Shown here: positions 8,342 to 17,302 of the stretch, piece by piece
How positions within the stretch are numbered: position 1 is the stretch's first letter
How the letters are laid out: each line of letters starts with the position of its first letter
Source: CAJFUR01 sp904420575
GTDB lineage: Bacteria; Actinomycetota; Coriobacteriia; Coriobacteriales; Eggerthellaceae
NCBI GenBank assembly: GCA_965119745.1
Contig: OZ221973.1
Coordinates: forward strand, 62,001-126,000
Length of the DNA: 64,000 nt
Direction: 5' to 3'
The notes under the pieces: generated by a model
What the model saw: the letters and a program-made list of their open reading frames with translations, nothing else
The model's database searches: none
Told to the model about the DNA's origin: nothing
Position numbers and translations under genes: made by a program

Positions 8342-9641
8342 GAAGGACCTGATGCGCCGCGAACTGGCCAAGCAGACGGCGCTTCTGTTCGTGGTATTCG
8401 CCGTGCTGTTCGCCTTGCTGGGCCTGGGCATCTATTCCATGGTGAGCGCGAACGTCTTCCGCACGGCCGACGACCAGCTTCTTTCCACCGCCCAGGACGC
8501 CGACGTCATGGCGCTTGACACGGTTCCTGATGACGTCGACGGCAACGCCGACGAGGAGGGCGAACAGGCGCTGAGCGAGACCGCCTACTCCCTCCAGCAG
8601 AGCATCGTCGAATCGAACCCCCAATTCATCACGCTGGTGCGCAACGAGCAGGGCGATCTTGTGGACACGGTGGGCCTCTACGCCTCCTATCCCGCCTTCC
8701 TGGAAGACGTGCCCTTCGACCCGAACGACGTCGACCGCATCTACCAGACGGAGACAGACGGGCATGCCTATCGGGGCATCACCTTCCTTTTGGACGCCGA
8801 CGAGCCCACCTACCTGCAGGTGCTCGTCGGCGTGGATGCCGAACTGGCCATCCTCGACGGGTTCACGCGCACGCTCGTGCTGTACCTGGCCGCGGCCGTC
8901 GTCGCGGCGGCGGCTGCCAGCTACCTGCTGTCGCGCCGGACGCTCAGGCCCATCGTCCAGAACTGGAAGGCGCAGACGGAGTTCGTGCAGAACGCCTCGC
9001 ACGAGCTGCGCACGCCCCTGGCCGTCGTCCAGGCCACCGGCGAGCTGCTGCTCGACCATCCCGAAAGCCGCATCGTCGACCGATTCGAGGACGTGAACGT
9101 CATCACGGAAGAGACGAAGCGCCTGACCAGGCTGGTCGATAGCCTCATGGAGCTTTCGCTGGACGACGCCGGGCGTACCGCCTTGGACTGCGGCCCCGTG
9201 GAGATCGACGCGCTCGTGCGCGACGTTGCTGCCCTTTACGAGGACTTCGCCGCACTGCAGGGCAAGCAGGTGCGCTTCGAGCCCGGCTTCAGCGGCACGG
9301 TGCCGGCCGACGCCGACAGGCTGCGCCAGCTTCTGGCCATCGTGCTGGACAACGCCGTGAAGTACACGGCGGCCGGGGACGAGATCGTCGTCACCACGCG
9401 GGCCCAAGGGCAGAAATGCCTCTTGACCGTGGCCGACACCGGATGCGGCATCGACCCGGAGGACCGAGAACGCGTCTTCGAGCGCTTCTTCCGCGCCGAC
9501 AAGGCCCGGTCGCGCGCCACAGGCGGACACGGCCTGGGGCTCTCGCTTGCCCAAAGCATCGTGCAGGCGCATGGCGGCACCGTCCGCCTGGTAGCGAACG
9601 AGCCCCGCGGCACCGTGGTGGCCATCATGCTCCCCCGCTGA
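8334..9641 (+). CDS. sensor histidine kinase
   Basis: This 435-residue kinase has two membrane helices (about residues 16-37 and 180-202) around an outer sensor domain of about 140 residues with no recognised fold. The HisKA domain carries the phospho-acceptor His223 in NASHELRTPL. The ATP-binding domain shows the N box DNAVKY, G1 box DTGCGI and G2 box GGHGLGL. It partners the overlapping response regulator. The 3' end overlaps the convergent thioesterase gene by 17 bases. Confidence 0.95.
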   Translation: MHEKDLMRRELAKQTALLFVVFAVLFALLGLGIYSMVSANVFRTADDQLLSTAQDADVMALDTVPDDVDGNADEEGEQALSETAYSLQQSIVESNPQFITLVRNEQGDLVDTVGLYASYPAFLEDVPFDPNDVDRIYQTETDGHAYRGITFLLDADEPTYLQVLVGVDAELAILDGFTRTLVLYLAAAVVAAAAASYLLSRRTLRPIVQNWKAQTEFVQNASHELRTPLAVVQATGELLLDHPESRIVDRFEDVNVITEETKRLTRLVDSLMELSLDDAGRTALDCGPVEIDALVRDVAALYEDFAALQGKQVRFEPGFSGTVPADADRLRQLLAIVLDNAVKYTAAGDEIVVTTRAQGQKCLLTVADTGCGIDPEDRERVFERFFRADKARSRATGGHGLGLSLAQSIVQAHGGTVRLVANEPRGTVVAIMLPR

Positions 9642-10080
9642 CGGGCTGCTCCTGGCCGCGGGCGGCGGCGCGTTCGCGCTCCTTTTCGGCCAGACGCGCG
9701 AGCGGCACGATCCTCATCACCACGACGCCCTCCGACACGACGTCGCCTTCGTCGTCGTAGGCCGCGACGCTCCAGAACTGCCTGACGCCGCCCGTCCGCG
9801 CCGGCTCGATGCGATCGAGCTCGGCCACGCCCAGCAGGGTACCGGACGCGACCGCCTTGCGGTGGCGCACGTGCACGTCCACGCCGAAGGGACGCTCGCT
9901 CTCCAGGTCGGTGCCCTGCTGGGCGCCCAGGCTGGCCACCGTCTCCAGAAGCGCGATGGTCGCGCCGCCATGCACGAACCCGAACGGCTGCAGCACGTCG
10001 GGCGTGACGGGCATGACCGCCTCGGCGCGTTCGTCGCGCACGCTCGCCGCTTCGATGTGCAACGTCTCCACCAGCGTCAC
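9625..10080 (-). CDS. hotdog-fold thioesterase (PaaI/DHNA-CoA hydrolase type)
   Basis: This 151-residue protein matches the PaaI-like hotdog family. The segment GFVHGGATIALLETVASLGA holds the conserved HGG (37-39) and the catalytic Glu46. Family members hydrolyse acyl-CoA thioesters, including dihydroxynaphthoyl-CoA in menaquinone synthesis. The GTG start overlaps the stop of the upstream GGDEF-EAL gene (GTGA, 10077-10080), so it is co-translated with that gene. Whether it serves menaquinone synthesis or something linked to its neighbours cannot be decided here. Confidence 0.87.
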   Translation of the reverse strand: MTLVETLHIEAASVRDERAEAVMPVTPDVLQPFGFVHGGATIALLETVASLGAQQGTDLESERPFGVDVHVRHRKAVASGTLLGVAELDRIEPARTGGVRQFWSVAAYDDEGDVVSEGVVVMRIVPLARLAEKERERAAARGQEQPVSGGA

Positions 10081-13000
10081 GACCGCCCTCCTTCGGCGAT
10101 CGAGCGAATGAGCTGCTTGATGTCGCCGGGCACGTCCTGGGGTGCGGCCTGTGGCCTGCCCAGCAGGTAACCCTGCAGGTAGTCGGTGCCAAGCTTGATG
10201 ATGCTTCGCAGCTCGGCCTCCGTTTCGATGCCTTCGGCGACCACGCTGATGCCGCGGTCGTGCGCATAGGAGATGAGGCTCTTCGCGATGTCCTGGTGAT
10301 CTTTTACCGTGTCGATGTCGCGCACGATGCCCATGTCGATCTTCACGAAGTCGGCGCGGTAGTCCAGAAGCGACGTCTCTCCGTTGTAGCCGCTGCCGAA
10401 GTCGTCGATGGCGAGCCGCGCCCCGAAGCGGTGTGCGAGGGCCTCTTTGTAGAGCGCCATCTCGCGGCTGTACTCGCTTTCGGTGATCTCGATGACGACC
10501 CGCTTCAGCAGATCGCCGTAGCGCTCTTGAAGTGCCAGCTCGTCGTCGGCGGAGAGCCGTTGCGTCGCGATGCTGTTGACGAACAGCGTGATGCCGTCCG
10601 ATTGAGGGAACCGCGCATACGTCTCCAGCGCCCCGAAGAACGTGACGTGTTCCACCCGGTAGAGCTTCGACTGCGACCGCGCGAGCGCGAGCACCCGGTC
10701 GGGCGTGGGAATCGACTCGATCTGCGGGCGCATGAGCGCCTCGTAGGCCGCCACCTCGCCCGCCCGGGCGTCCACGATAGGCTGGAAGTGATAGCTGATG
10801 AGGCTTTCCTCCAACAGGCGGTTCAGCTCTTCCTTGTTGTTCAGGATGAACGATTTCTCGCGGTAGCTCTCGTCCTCGAACGTGAACAGCTCGCCCTTGC
10901 GGCTGCTCTTCGCCATGTACATGGCGAAGTCGGCATACTCGCGCAGGCGTGCGAAGTCCCCGGCGTCCTGGGGATAGTAGGCCACGCCCATGGACGCGCG
11001 CACCTTGAGCGTGCGCCCGTCCGGCGCTTCCAGTTCGCTCGTCTCGAGCGAATGACGGAACGCGTCGAACAGCGCGTCGATGGAGGCGCGGTCGGGACAC
11101 CGATCGACGAACATCAGGAACTCGTCGCCGGAGATGCGTGCGAACAGGCCCGACCCCTGGAACGTGAGGGACACGGCGCGGCCTGCGGCCTTGATGTAAT
11201 GGTCGCCCCAGTCGTGGCCGTAGGTATCGTTGATGTACTTGAGGTTGTCCAAATCCAGCATCATCATGGCGGCGATCGGAGGAGGGTCGTCCTCCAGCCG
11301 TTGCGTCACCTCGCACTCGAACGCGCGGCGGTTCAACAGGCCGGTGAGGATGTCGTGATCGCGTTCATGCTCGATGCGCCGGCGCGTCTCGATCTCGTGC
11401 GTCACGTCCTCGACGAGGCCGAACACGCGGTTCTGCTCCTTGTTCTCCATGATGACGAGACGCACCCAGCAGGTCTGTCCGGGGTCGGACAGCAGGTAGC
11501 GCCAGGGAGCCTCTTCCTCCGCGTTTTCCCAGAACGCCCCCAACAAGCGGCTGAACTCGCCGTGCCGTATCACCGTGCCGGTCATGCCGTCGAGCAGCGA
11601 TTCCATGCGAGGATCGGGGTGTTTGAGCAGCGAAAGCGTCGTGAAGAACCCGTCTGTGCAGGTGACGGCATCGGTTTCGGCGTTGTATTCGAACGCACCT
11701 ATCGTGCGGTCGGACAGTTCGAGGATCTGCGAGAGGCGCGATGCGGAATAGGCCACCTCCGTGCCGAGCGTCTGAATGGCGTCCGAAAGCTCGTCGATCT
11801 CGACGATGCCGGTTGAAGCGAACTCGATGGGCTGCTCGGGTCGGGCCGAACGCACCTCGCCCATGAGGTGGCGCAGGCGGGATGAGGATATCCAGGCGAC
11901 CAGTCCCGCAATCACGATGCCGACGAGCAACGAGGCACCGAAGACCCCGAGCAGGTTGCGCTCGAGCGCGGTGGACGAAGAGAACAGCGCATCTTGGGAC
12001 TCAAGCCCCATGAGGGCCCAATGCTCGGAAGCGAACGGCGACGTGCTGTCGTAGAGCGTGATCTCGCTCATGGCGACGACGGCCTCCTTGCCTCCAGCCT
12101 CCTCGCTGACCGGCCGCACGAGCGGATAGGCGCGCCCGTCGAGCACGGCGGCGATGTCCCCGTCCTCCACGTAGAGGCTTTGGGACGCGCCGGTCGTCGC
12201 GAGCACCTCGTAAGTGCGAGTCGATCCTTCCACGGGCATCACGCCTGCGTCGCGCTCGTAGCCGCCGTCCTCGTTCGTCACGGCCAGAATATACGAGCCC
12301 GTCCCCTCGTCGTCCAACTCGCGGTACGGCATGAAGTCGGTGACGCGGTCGAGCCGCACCTCCACGCCCAGCACGCCGACGACAGTGCCGTCCCCGTCTT
12401 GAATGGGCATGCTGTACGTGATGGACGACGTGCCGGCCCAGCCCAGATCGACCGGACGCCCCCAGTAGCCGAGGTCTTCCATGTCGGCCGTCGGGTGTTC
12501 GGCGGCGGCCTGCATCGGCCGATAATAAAAAGCGCTGCGCGCGTCCCCTTCGGGCGCAAGGGGATAGGTGGCCGACCACGACGAGTCCAGCGCGATGTCG
12601 AGCTTCTTGCTCACGCTGATAGGGCAGACCGCAAGCATCAGGTCGGCCCCGTTCTCCAGATCGGCCTTCGGGTTCGAGTCGCGGATGTAAAGCGCCGCGT
12701 GCACGGAGTCCTCTTCGGAGGCTGCCGCGTCCGCGCCCGCAAGCACCAGGTACAGCCCGTCGACCTCGGCGCGCCGCGTGAAGAAGACCAGCCGCTTGGC
12801 CGTCGCGTCAAGGACGGCTATCGAGGCCTCCGATCCCGGCGTCAGATCGTCGGCGGTCGCGTCCAGCGAACCAAGGACGTCGTCTATGTCCCCCTCCACC
12901 GCCTGGGCGAGAGAGTCCAATTCGGACCATCGGAAGACCATGTCGTTCTCCAGATAGCCCGCATGGCTGGATATCCGTTCGGAGAACAGGTCGTAGGCGT

Positions 13001-13154
13001 CGGCCTTCATGGTGACCGTCGTGCCACTGTTCGACAGCACGCCGAAGCAAATGATGCCCTGCAGCGCGATGGCGATGCAGAACGGCACGGCGACGAGGAG
13101 CGTGAACGAGACGCCTCGTCGGTCCGGCCTTCTATGTCGTGCGGTGCGACTCAT
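10077..13154 (-). CDS. membrane dCache-like/PAS/GGDEF/EAL cyclic-di-GMP protein
   Basis: This 1025-residue protein has an N-terminal membrane helix (about residues 17-37), a large outer sensor domain of dCache type (about 45-400), a second helix (about 410-430), a PAS-like segment (about 475-590), GGDEF (about 610-770) and EAL (about 790-1010). The GGDEF motif reads SGDEF (675-679), so cyclase activity is possible but not certain. The EAL domain keeps EAL (805-807), the Asn in VNS, EITES, DDFGSG, KID and VAEGIE, all expected of an active phosphodiesterase. It lies 56 bases downstream of a solute-binding lipoprotein that may deliver its signal. Confidence 0.94.
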   Translation of the reverse strand: MSRTARHRRPDRRGVSFTLLVAVPFCIAIALQGIICFGVLSNSGTTVTMKADAYDLFSERISSHAGYLENDMVFRWSELDSLAQAVEGDIDDVLGSLDATADDLTPGSEASIAVLDATAKRLVFFTRRAEVDGLYLVLAGADAAASEEDSVHAALYIRDSNPKADLENGADLMLAVCPISVSKKLDIALDSSWSATYPLAPEGDARSAFYYRPMQAAAEHPTADMEDLGYWGRPVDLGWAGTSSITYSMPIQDGDGTVVGVLGVEVRLDRVTDFMPYRELDDEGTGSYILAVTNEDGGYERDAGVMPVEGSTRTYEVLATTGASQSLYVEDGDIAAVLDGRAYPLVRPVSEEAGGKEAVVAMSEITLYDSTSPFASEHWALMGLESQDALFSSSTALERNLLGVFGASLLVGIVIAGLVAWISSSRLRHLMGEVRSARPEQPIEFASTGIVEIDELSDAIQTLGTEVAYSASRLSQILELSDRTIGAFEYNAETDAVTCTDGFFTTLSLLKHPDPRMESLLDGMTGTVIRHGEFSRLLGAFWENAEEEAPWRYLLSDPGQTCWVRLVIMENKEQNRVFGLVEDVTHEIETRRRIEHERDHDILTGLLNRRAFECEVTQRLEDDPPPIAAMMMLDLDNLKYINDTYGHDWGDHYIKAAGRAVSLTFQGSGLFARISGDEFLMFVDRCPDRASIDALFDAFRHSLETSELEAPDGRTLKVRASMGVAYYPQDAGDFARLREYADFAMYMAKSSRKGELFTFEDESYREKSFILNNKEELNRLLEESLISYHFQPIVDARAGEVAAYEALMRPQIESIPTPDRVLALARSQSKLYRVEHVTFFGALETYARFPQSDGITLFVNSIATQRLSADDELALQERYGDLLKRVVIEITESEYSREMALYKEALAHRFGARLAIDDFGSGYNGETSLLDYRADFVKIDMGIVRDIDTVKDHQDIAKSLISYAHDRGISVVAEGIETEAELRSIIKLGTDYLQGYLLGRPQAAPQDVPGDIKQLIRSIAEGGRS

Positions 13155-13210
13155 GCCGAAGATGCGCCTCCGACGTCCTTTCGGTCAGCCGATGCCCGGA
13201 GGCTCCTGCG

Positions 13211-14686
13211 TCATGCAAGGGCATCGGAAAGCTGGCGGTCGAGATCGGCAAGCCAAGCCTTGAAATTGTCGTCCGTGAGATACGGGGCCACGGCATCGGC
13301 ACGCGACGAGCCCGCCGCCACGGCTTCGTTCACGGCAGCGGCATCGGCATTTGCCTTCTGCGCGAGGGACGTCTCCAGGACGTTGCGCGCCTCCACGCCG
13401 CCCTCGAACGGAGGGTTCGCATACACGCCCGCCTCGATGGTTTCAAGCGTGGCGGGAAGGTTCACCAGGTAGTTCGTCGGCTCCGTTTCCATGGCCTTCG
13501 CGGCGGCTTCGATGTTCTCGCTAGCGAGTGCATCCTTCTTGACGGGAATGTAGCCTGCCGTGATGGAGAACGCCGTGTTCTGCTGCGTGTCGGTGAACCA
13601 TTTCAGGAACTCGACGCAGGCCGTTTCCGTTTTCTCGTCGGACTTCGCAACCACGAACCCTGCACCCTGCTGCGGAGAGCAGGGCACGCCGTTTTCGAAC
13701 GTTGGATTGGGCAACGCGCCGAACTCGATGGGGTACGTCGTCGCGTCGTCGACCGTGACCTCCCGAGGGAAGTACACCACCGACGTGGACGAGCCGACGA
13801 AGCAAATGAGGTTGCCCGTCTTCACGGCATCGGAGCGGAACTTGCCCTGATCCGAGAACCAACCCTGCACCATAGGCACGTAGTAGTTGTCCCACAGAGC
13901 GCGCATCGTAGGCTCGTCCAGCTCGACGGAGCCTTTGCCGTCCTCGATGCGGAAGATCTCGTGGCCAAGCTGCTTCGAGCCGCACAGCAGGTAGTTCGCC
14001 ATGGCGTCACGGCCGTAGAACGGCTGCCCGTCGTCCGGTTCGGGGGTGAGCGAGTCGGTCCACTCGTAGTAGCTTTGAGCCGTGCGCGTGACGCCTTCGA
14101 CCGTGGCCAGATCCTCCAGCGAAGCGCCCGTCACGCTGGAGAACTTCTCCCAGTCCGTGAGGTTGATCTGGAGCGTCTCCGTGGACTTGCAGACAGGGAA
14201 CACCTTGAGGCTGCCCTTGCCGTCGATGTCGCCCTCCTGGAGGAAGCTGTCTACGAACTGCGCCTTCTCCTCGTCGGTCAGGTAGCCCGACAGGTCGGCC
14301 ACACGGCCCATGCCATCGATCACGAAGGCCGTGTCAGCGTACGAGAGGAAGGCGTCAGGCATGGCTGCGGCGCCGACGCGTTCCTCGGCCGCGTCCGTCA
14401 CGGACTGCGCCAGCTCGTTCACGCCGCCTTGGCTCGCATGGGTGACCACGATGCCCAGGTCCTTGCCACGCGTGTCGTTGAATTCCTTGACCAGGTTTTC
14501 GAACGCCTCTTGCTGGGCACCGTTGTAGTACGTCCACAACTCGATCTGAACCGGGTCGGACGGGTCGAGCACCGAAGCCTTGGCCTCGTCTTTGGCGGGC
14601 GAGGCCCCTTGCGTGCAGCCCGTCAGGGCGAGCGAGGCCGCCATCATGCAGGCAATGACGGCAGTGGCGATAGAGCGGATCCTCAC
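13211..14686 (-). CDS. extracellular solute-binding lipoprotein
   Basis: This 491-residue protein has a lipoprotein signal peptide ending in the lipobox LTGC at about residue 26. The mature part resembles family 1 sugar-type binding proteins of ABC importers, with IELWTYYNG near the N-terminus and VEFLKWFTDTQQNTAFS near residue 390. The start is a GTG preceded by AGGGGGAG; longer starts would bury the signal peptide. No permease or ATPase genes accompany it. The next gene is a cyclic-di-GMP protein with an outer sensor domain, so a role in sensing rather than uptake is plausible. Confidence 0.88.
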   Translation of the reverse strand: MRIRSIATAVIACMMAASLALTGCTQGASPAKDEAKASVLDPSDPVQIELWTYYNGAQQEAFENLVKEFNDTRGKDLGIVVTHASQGGVNELAQSVTDAAEERVGAAAMPDAFLSYADTAFVIDGMGRVADLSGYLTDEEKAQFVDSFLQEGDIDGKGSLKVFPVCKSTETLQINLTDWEKFSSVTGASLEDLATVEGVTRTAQSYYEWTDSLTPEPDDGQPFYGRDAMANYLLCGSKQLGHEIFRIEDGKGSVELDEPTMRALWDNYYVPMVQGWFSDQGKFRSDAVKTGNLICFVGSSTSVVYFPREVTVDDATTYPIEFGALPNPTFENGVPCSPQQGAGFVVAKSDEKTETACVEFLKWFTDTQQNTAFSITAGYIPVKKDALASENIEAAAKAMETEPTNYLVNLPATLETIEAGVYANPPFEGGVEARNVLETSLAQKANADAAAVNEAVAAGSSRADAVAPYLTDDNFKAWLADLDRQLSDALA

Positions 14687-14751
14687 GGCTCCCCCTGACT
14701 GTCCCGCATGCGCGGAACGGACGGCGTTTTTTGTTCGAAACGAGATGTCAT

Positions 14752-14757
14752 TGTATA
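14752..14757 (-). promoter_or_regulatory. -10 element of the solute-binding/GGDEF-EAL operon
   Basis: A TATACA hexamer on the minus strand, preceded by TTGC, lies about 65 bases upstream of the GTG start. No good -35 is seen at 16-18 bases. Confidence 0.45.
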
Positions 14758-14927
14758 GCAAAGTGGCGCTCCCGGCAGCACAAGAATGCATTTGAGCTTT
14801 TTTTGAGGTTGAGAGCGCAGGTCAGGGAGAGCGCGCCAAGCGCAGGGCGAAGCCGCCACGAGGCAGGCTCGAGGCGACGGGATCGGAGGAAGCCCGCCGT
14901 TCGTGGGCCGTCGCCCGACGAAAGTCG

Positions 14928-16151
14928 TCAGCCGCGGCGCTCGTAGGGAGGGTGCGGAGGCCGGGGCTCGCGCTCCTTTCCGGCGGCAGGGGCGCTCGAA
15001 TGCGCGGAGGCGGCCCGCATGGGCGTGCGGGCGTCCTTGGGCGGACACGGAAGCGGCGGCGCGCTCTTGACCTCGTCCAGACGCTTCGCCGTGGCCTCGA
15101 CGCCTCTCATCCGGTCGCGCTTGTCGGACACGCGCACCGTCTTTTTCGCCTCGTGGCGGAACGTCTTCGTCGTCTGGATGAGGATGGCTCCGATGAGGAA
15201 CGGCATCCAGAACACGATGCCGCGGTACACGAGCGCGATGGCCATGCCGGCGGCGCTCGAAACGCCAAAGGACGTGAACGCCACCAGCACGGCCGCCTCC
15301 ACGACGCCGACGCCCTGCGGCGTGATGGATATCATGGCGAACAGCGTGGCCACCACATAGCCGCAGATGAGCGCTTCAGGATGGTAGACGCCGAACCCGA
15401 CGCCCACCAGGCAGAAGCACGCGAGCTCGCACGACGAGGCCACGATGGAGCAGCCGAACGTCTTGGCCGTGGCCTTGGGATTGTGCGCGATGAGGCCGGC
15501 CGCGTCCGAGAACGAGCATACGATGCGCTCCACCCACGGGTCGAGAGACGCCTTCTTGAAGCGCGCGCGGATGCGGTCGACCAGACGCTCGACGGGGCGC
15601 AGGATCCGCAGGACGAGCGCAGGCCGCTTGCGGCCGAGCACGAGCACGCCCACCATGGCCGACACGAGCGCGATCACCAAAAGGCCCAGCAGGAACCACA
15701 GCGGCGAGAGCCCCACGGTGAACGCCAGGATGGCGAACCCGACGAGCATGATGGTGGCAAAGCCCGAGTCCACCGTGATCTGCATGAGCAAGGCCGCGCT
15801 CGTCGCCTTGCCGGGATCGATGCCGCGCCGGCGCGCATCGTCCACCACCAGCGTCGTGCCCGCCAGGTTGAGCGAGGGGGCGATGGTGTTCATGAAGAAC
15901 GTGCCGAACACGAGCGGCAGGGTCGAGCGCGCGTCCATGTGCTCGTCGACGGCTTCGAACGCGAAGGAGTACGCGAAGCTCTGCGAGAAGTATTTTCCCA
16001 GCTGCGTGCACAAGGCGGCGACGAGCGGGATGGCTGCACCCTTCTTCATGGTCTCCACCAGCTCGACCAACTGGTCGCCGCGCAGCAGCACCACCGCCAG
16101 CACGATGACGATGACCAGGCCGATCAGCAGGTTGCGGACGTTGAACTTCAC
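14928..16151 (-). CDS. MprF-type flippase-domain membrane protein (UPF0104)
   Basis: This 407-residue protein has about eight membrane helices and the UPF0104/MprF flippase-domain motif TPQGVGVVEAAVLVAF with ALVYRGIVFWMPF. In MprF this domain moves aminoacyl-phospholipids across the membrane. A basic, proline-rich cytoplasmic tail of about 75 residues follows. There is no aminoacyl-transferase domain. The GTG start overlaps the ATP-grasp stop (GTGA, 16148-16151). A second flippase-like gene starts the same operon. Confidence 0.88.
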   Translation of the reverse strand: MKFNVRNLLIGLVIVIVLAVVLLRGDQLVELVETMKKGAAIPLVAALCTQLGKYFSQSFAYSFAFEAVDEHMDARSTLPLVFGTFFMNTIAPSLNLAGTTLVVDDARRRGIDPGKATSAALLMQITVDSGFATIMLVGFAILAFTVGLSPLWFLLGLLVIALVSAMVGVLVLGRKRPALVLRILRPVERLVDRIRARFKKASLDPWVERIVCSFSDAAGLIAHNPKATAKTFGCSIVASSCELACFCLVGVGFGVYHPEALICGYVVATLFAMISITPQGVGVVEAAVLVAFTSFGVSSAAGMAIALVYRGIVFWMPFLIGAILIQTTKTFRHEAKKTVRVSDKRDRMRGVEATAKRLDEVKSAPPLPCPPKDARTPMRAASAHSSAPAAGKEREPRPPHPPYERRG

Positions 16152-17302
16152 GGCTGCAGGAACTCCGTCAAATCGCAGGTCTTCACGAACTCCAGCTCGT
16201 CGGCCGTGTCCTGGTCGGTTTCCAGAAACAAAAAGCCGTAGCTGCCCACCCGGTCCACGTCGAAACGCCGCATCTCCAACACGTGGGAGAACCGCTTTTC
16301 GAACGCGTCGTAGTCGAAGCGGGCGCCGGCAGGCGCGCCTGCCGGCGGCGTGAGCAGCGACATGGAGTACACCTTGCCCTCCTTGCCGCGAAACACGTCG
16401 TCCCATGCAGGGGCTTCGCCGTCCAAAAACGCCGCGTACGTGCGGAAGCCGTAGGCCAGCCAACTCACGTCCGTGCCGCCCAGCCCGGCGAAGCGCAGCG
16501 GGTTGAACTCGATGGGGCTCACGTGCCCGTCGCGCACGCGCACCTCCACGTGCACCGGGAAATTGCGCGCGCCCACGCGGGCGTTCACGCGGTCGAGCCA
16601 CGATTCGAACAGGGCCGCGTTATCGCGCACGAGAGAGGCGCTCGTCACGTAGAGGCGGTCGCTCGTGTCGGCAGGGCCGGCAAAGTCGTGCCGCAGGACG
16701 TCGAGCACATGGGCGGCTCCCGTCTCGTCGAAGTAGGCGTCCAGCGCGTACTCGGTGCCCTCCAGATAGCCTTCCAGCATGAACGACCCGGTGCCCACCA
16801 CGCTTTCGGGATAGAGGTCGTGCCAAGCGGATGCGTTCTGGGCGATGTCGGAGAGCGCACGCTGCCAGTCGTCCCGGTCATGCACGGCATGCACGCCCAT
16901 GCTGCAGAAGCCCACCGAAGGCTTGAGCACGAACGGCGTTTCCAGTCGTTCGAAGTCGAGTTTGAACAGCTCGTCCACCGAGCAGGTCCGGAAAAACAGG
17001 TCCGGATCGAGCGGTTTCAGCTCCTCGCGCATGCGCGCCTTGTCCTTGAACAGCTGGATGGCGTGCACGAGGCCCGGGTTGTCCACATGGTCGACGATCC
17101 ACGCCAGGGCGTTCTCGGAATTGGCGTACACGCGCTCGCCTGCGCCCAGGCGCCGCGCCGCCTCGTCTTCGGGAACCAGGTTCAGAGCACGTCCCTGCGC
17201 GGCCAGGTCGCGTGCCGGGACGTTGTCGAGAACAGGATGCCCCGACTCCTCCAGCCAGGCCACCAAAGGTTCCGATACGTACGGCTCGTCGAGCACGATC
17301 AT
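16148..17302 (-). CDS. ATP-grasp enzyme between two flippase-like genes
   Basis: This 384-residue protein has ATP-grasp features: a nucleotide-binding Lys in FVLKPSVGFCSMG (about residue 130), the second-domain segment FMLEGYLEGTEYALDAYF, and the metal-binding VEVRVRDG...PIEFNPLRF. ATP-grasp enzymes make amide or ester bonds through an acyl-phosphate. Its ATG overlaps the upstream flippase-like gene as ATGA, and its stop overlaps the downstream one as GTGA. I infer that it builds a head group or peptide that the two membrane proteins handle. The substrate is unknown. Confidence 0.85.
   Translation of the reverse strand: MIVLDEPYVSEPLVAWLEESGHPVLDNVPARDLAAQGRALNLVPEDEAARRLGAGERVYANSENALAWIVDHVDNPGLVHAIQLFKDKARMREELKPLDPDLFFRTCSVDELFKLDFERLETPFVLKPSVGFCSMGVHAVHDRDDWQRALSDIAQNASAWHDLYPESVVGTGSFMLEGYLEGTEYALDAYFDETGAAHVLDVLRHDFAGPADTSDRLYVTSASLVRDNAALFESWLDRVNARVGARNFPVHVEVRVRDGHVSPIEFNPLRFAGLGGTDVSWLAYGFRTYAAFLDGEAPAWDDVFRGKEGKVYSMSLLTPPAGAPAGARFDYDAFEKRFSHVLEMRRFDVDRVGSYGFLFLETDQDTADELEFVKTCDLTEFLQP

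Noticed and set aside
9641..10080. Assignment of the hotdog protein as the menaquinone thioesterase MenI
   Set aside because: Sequence fits the family but there are no men genes nearby, so the general family call is kept.
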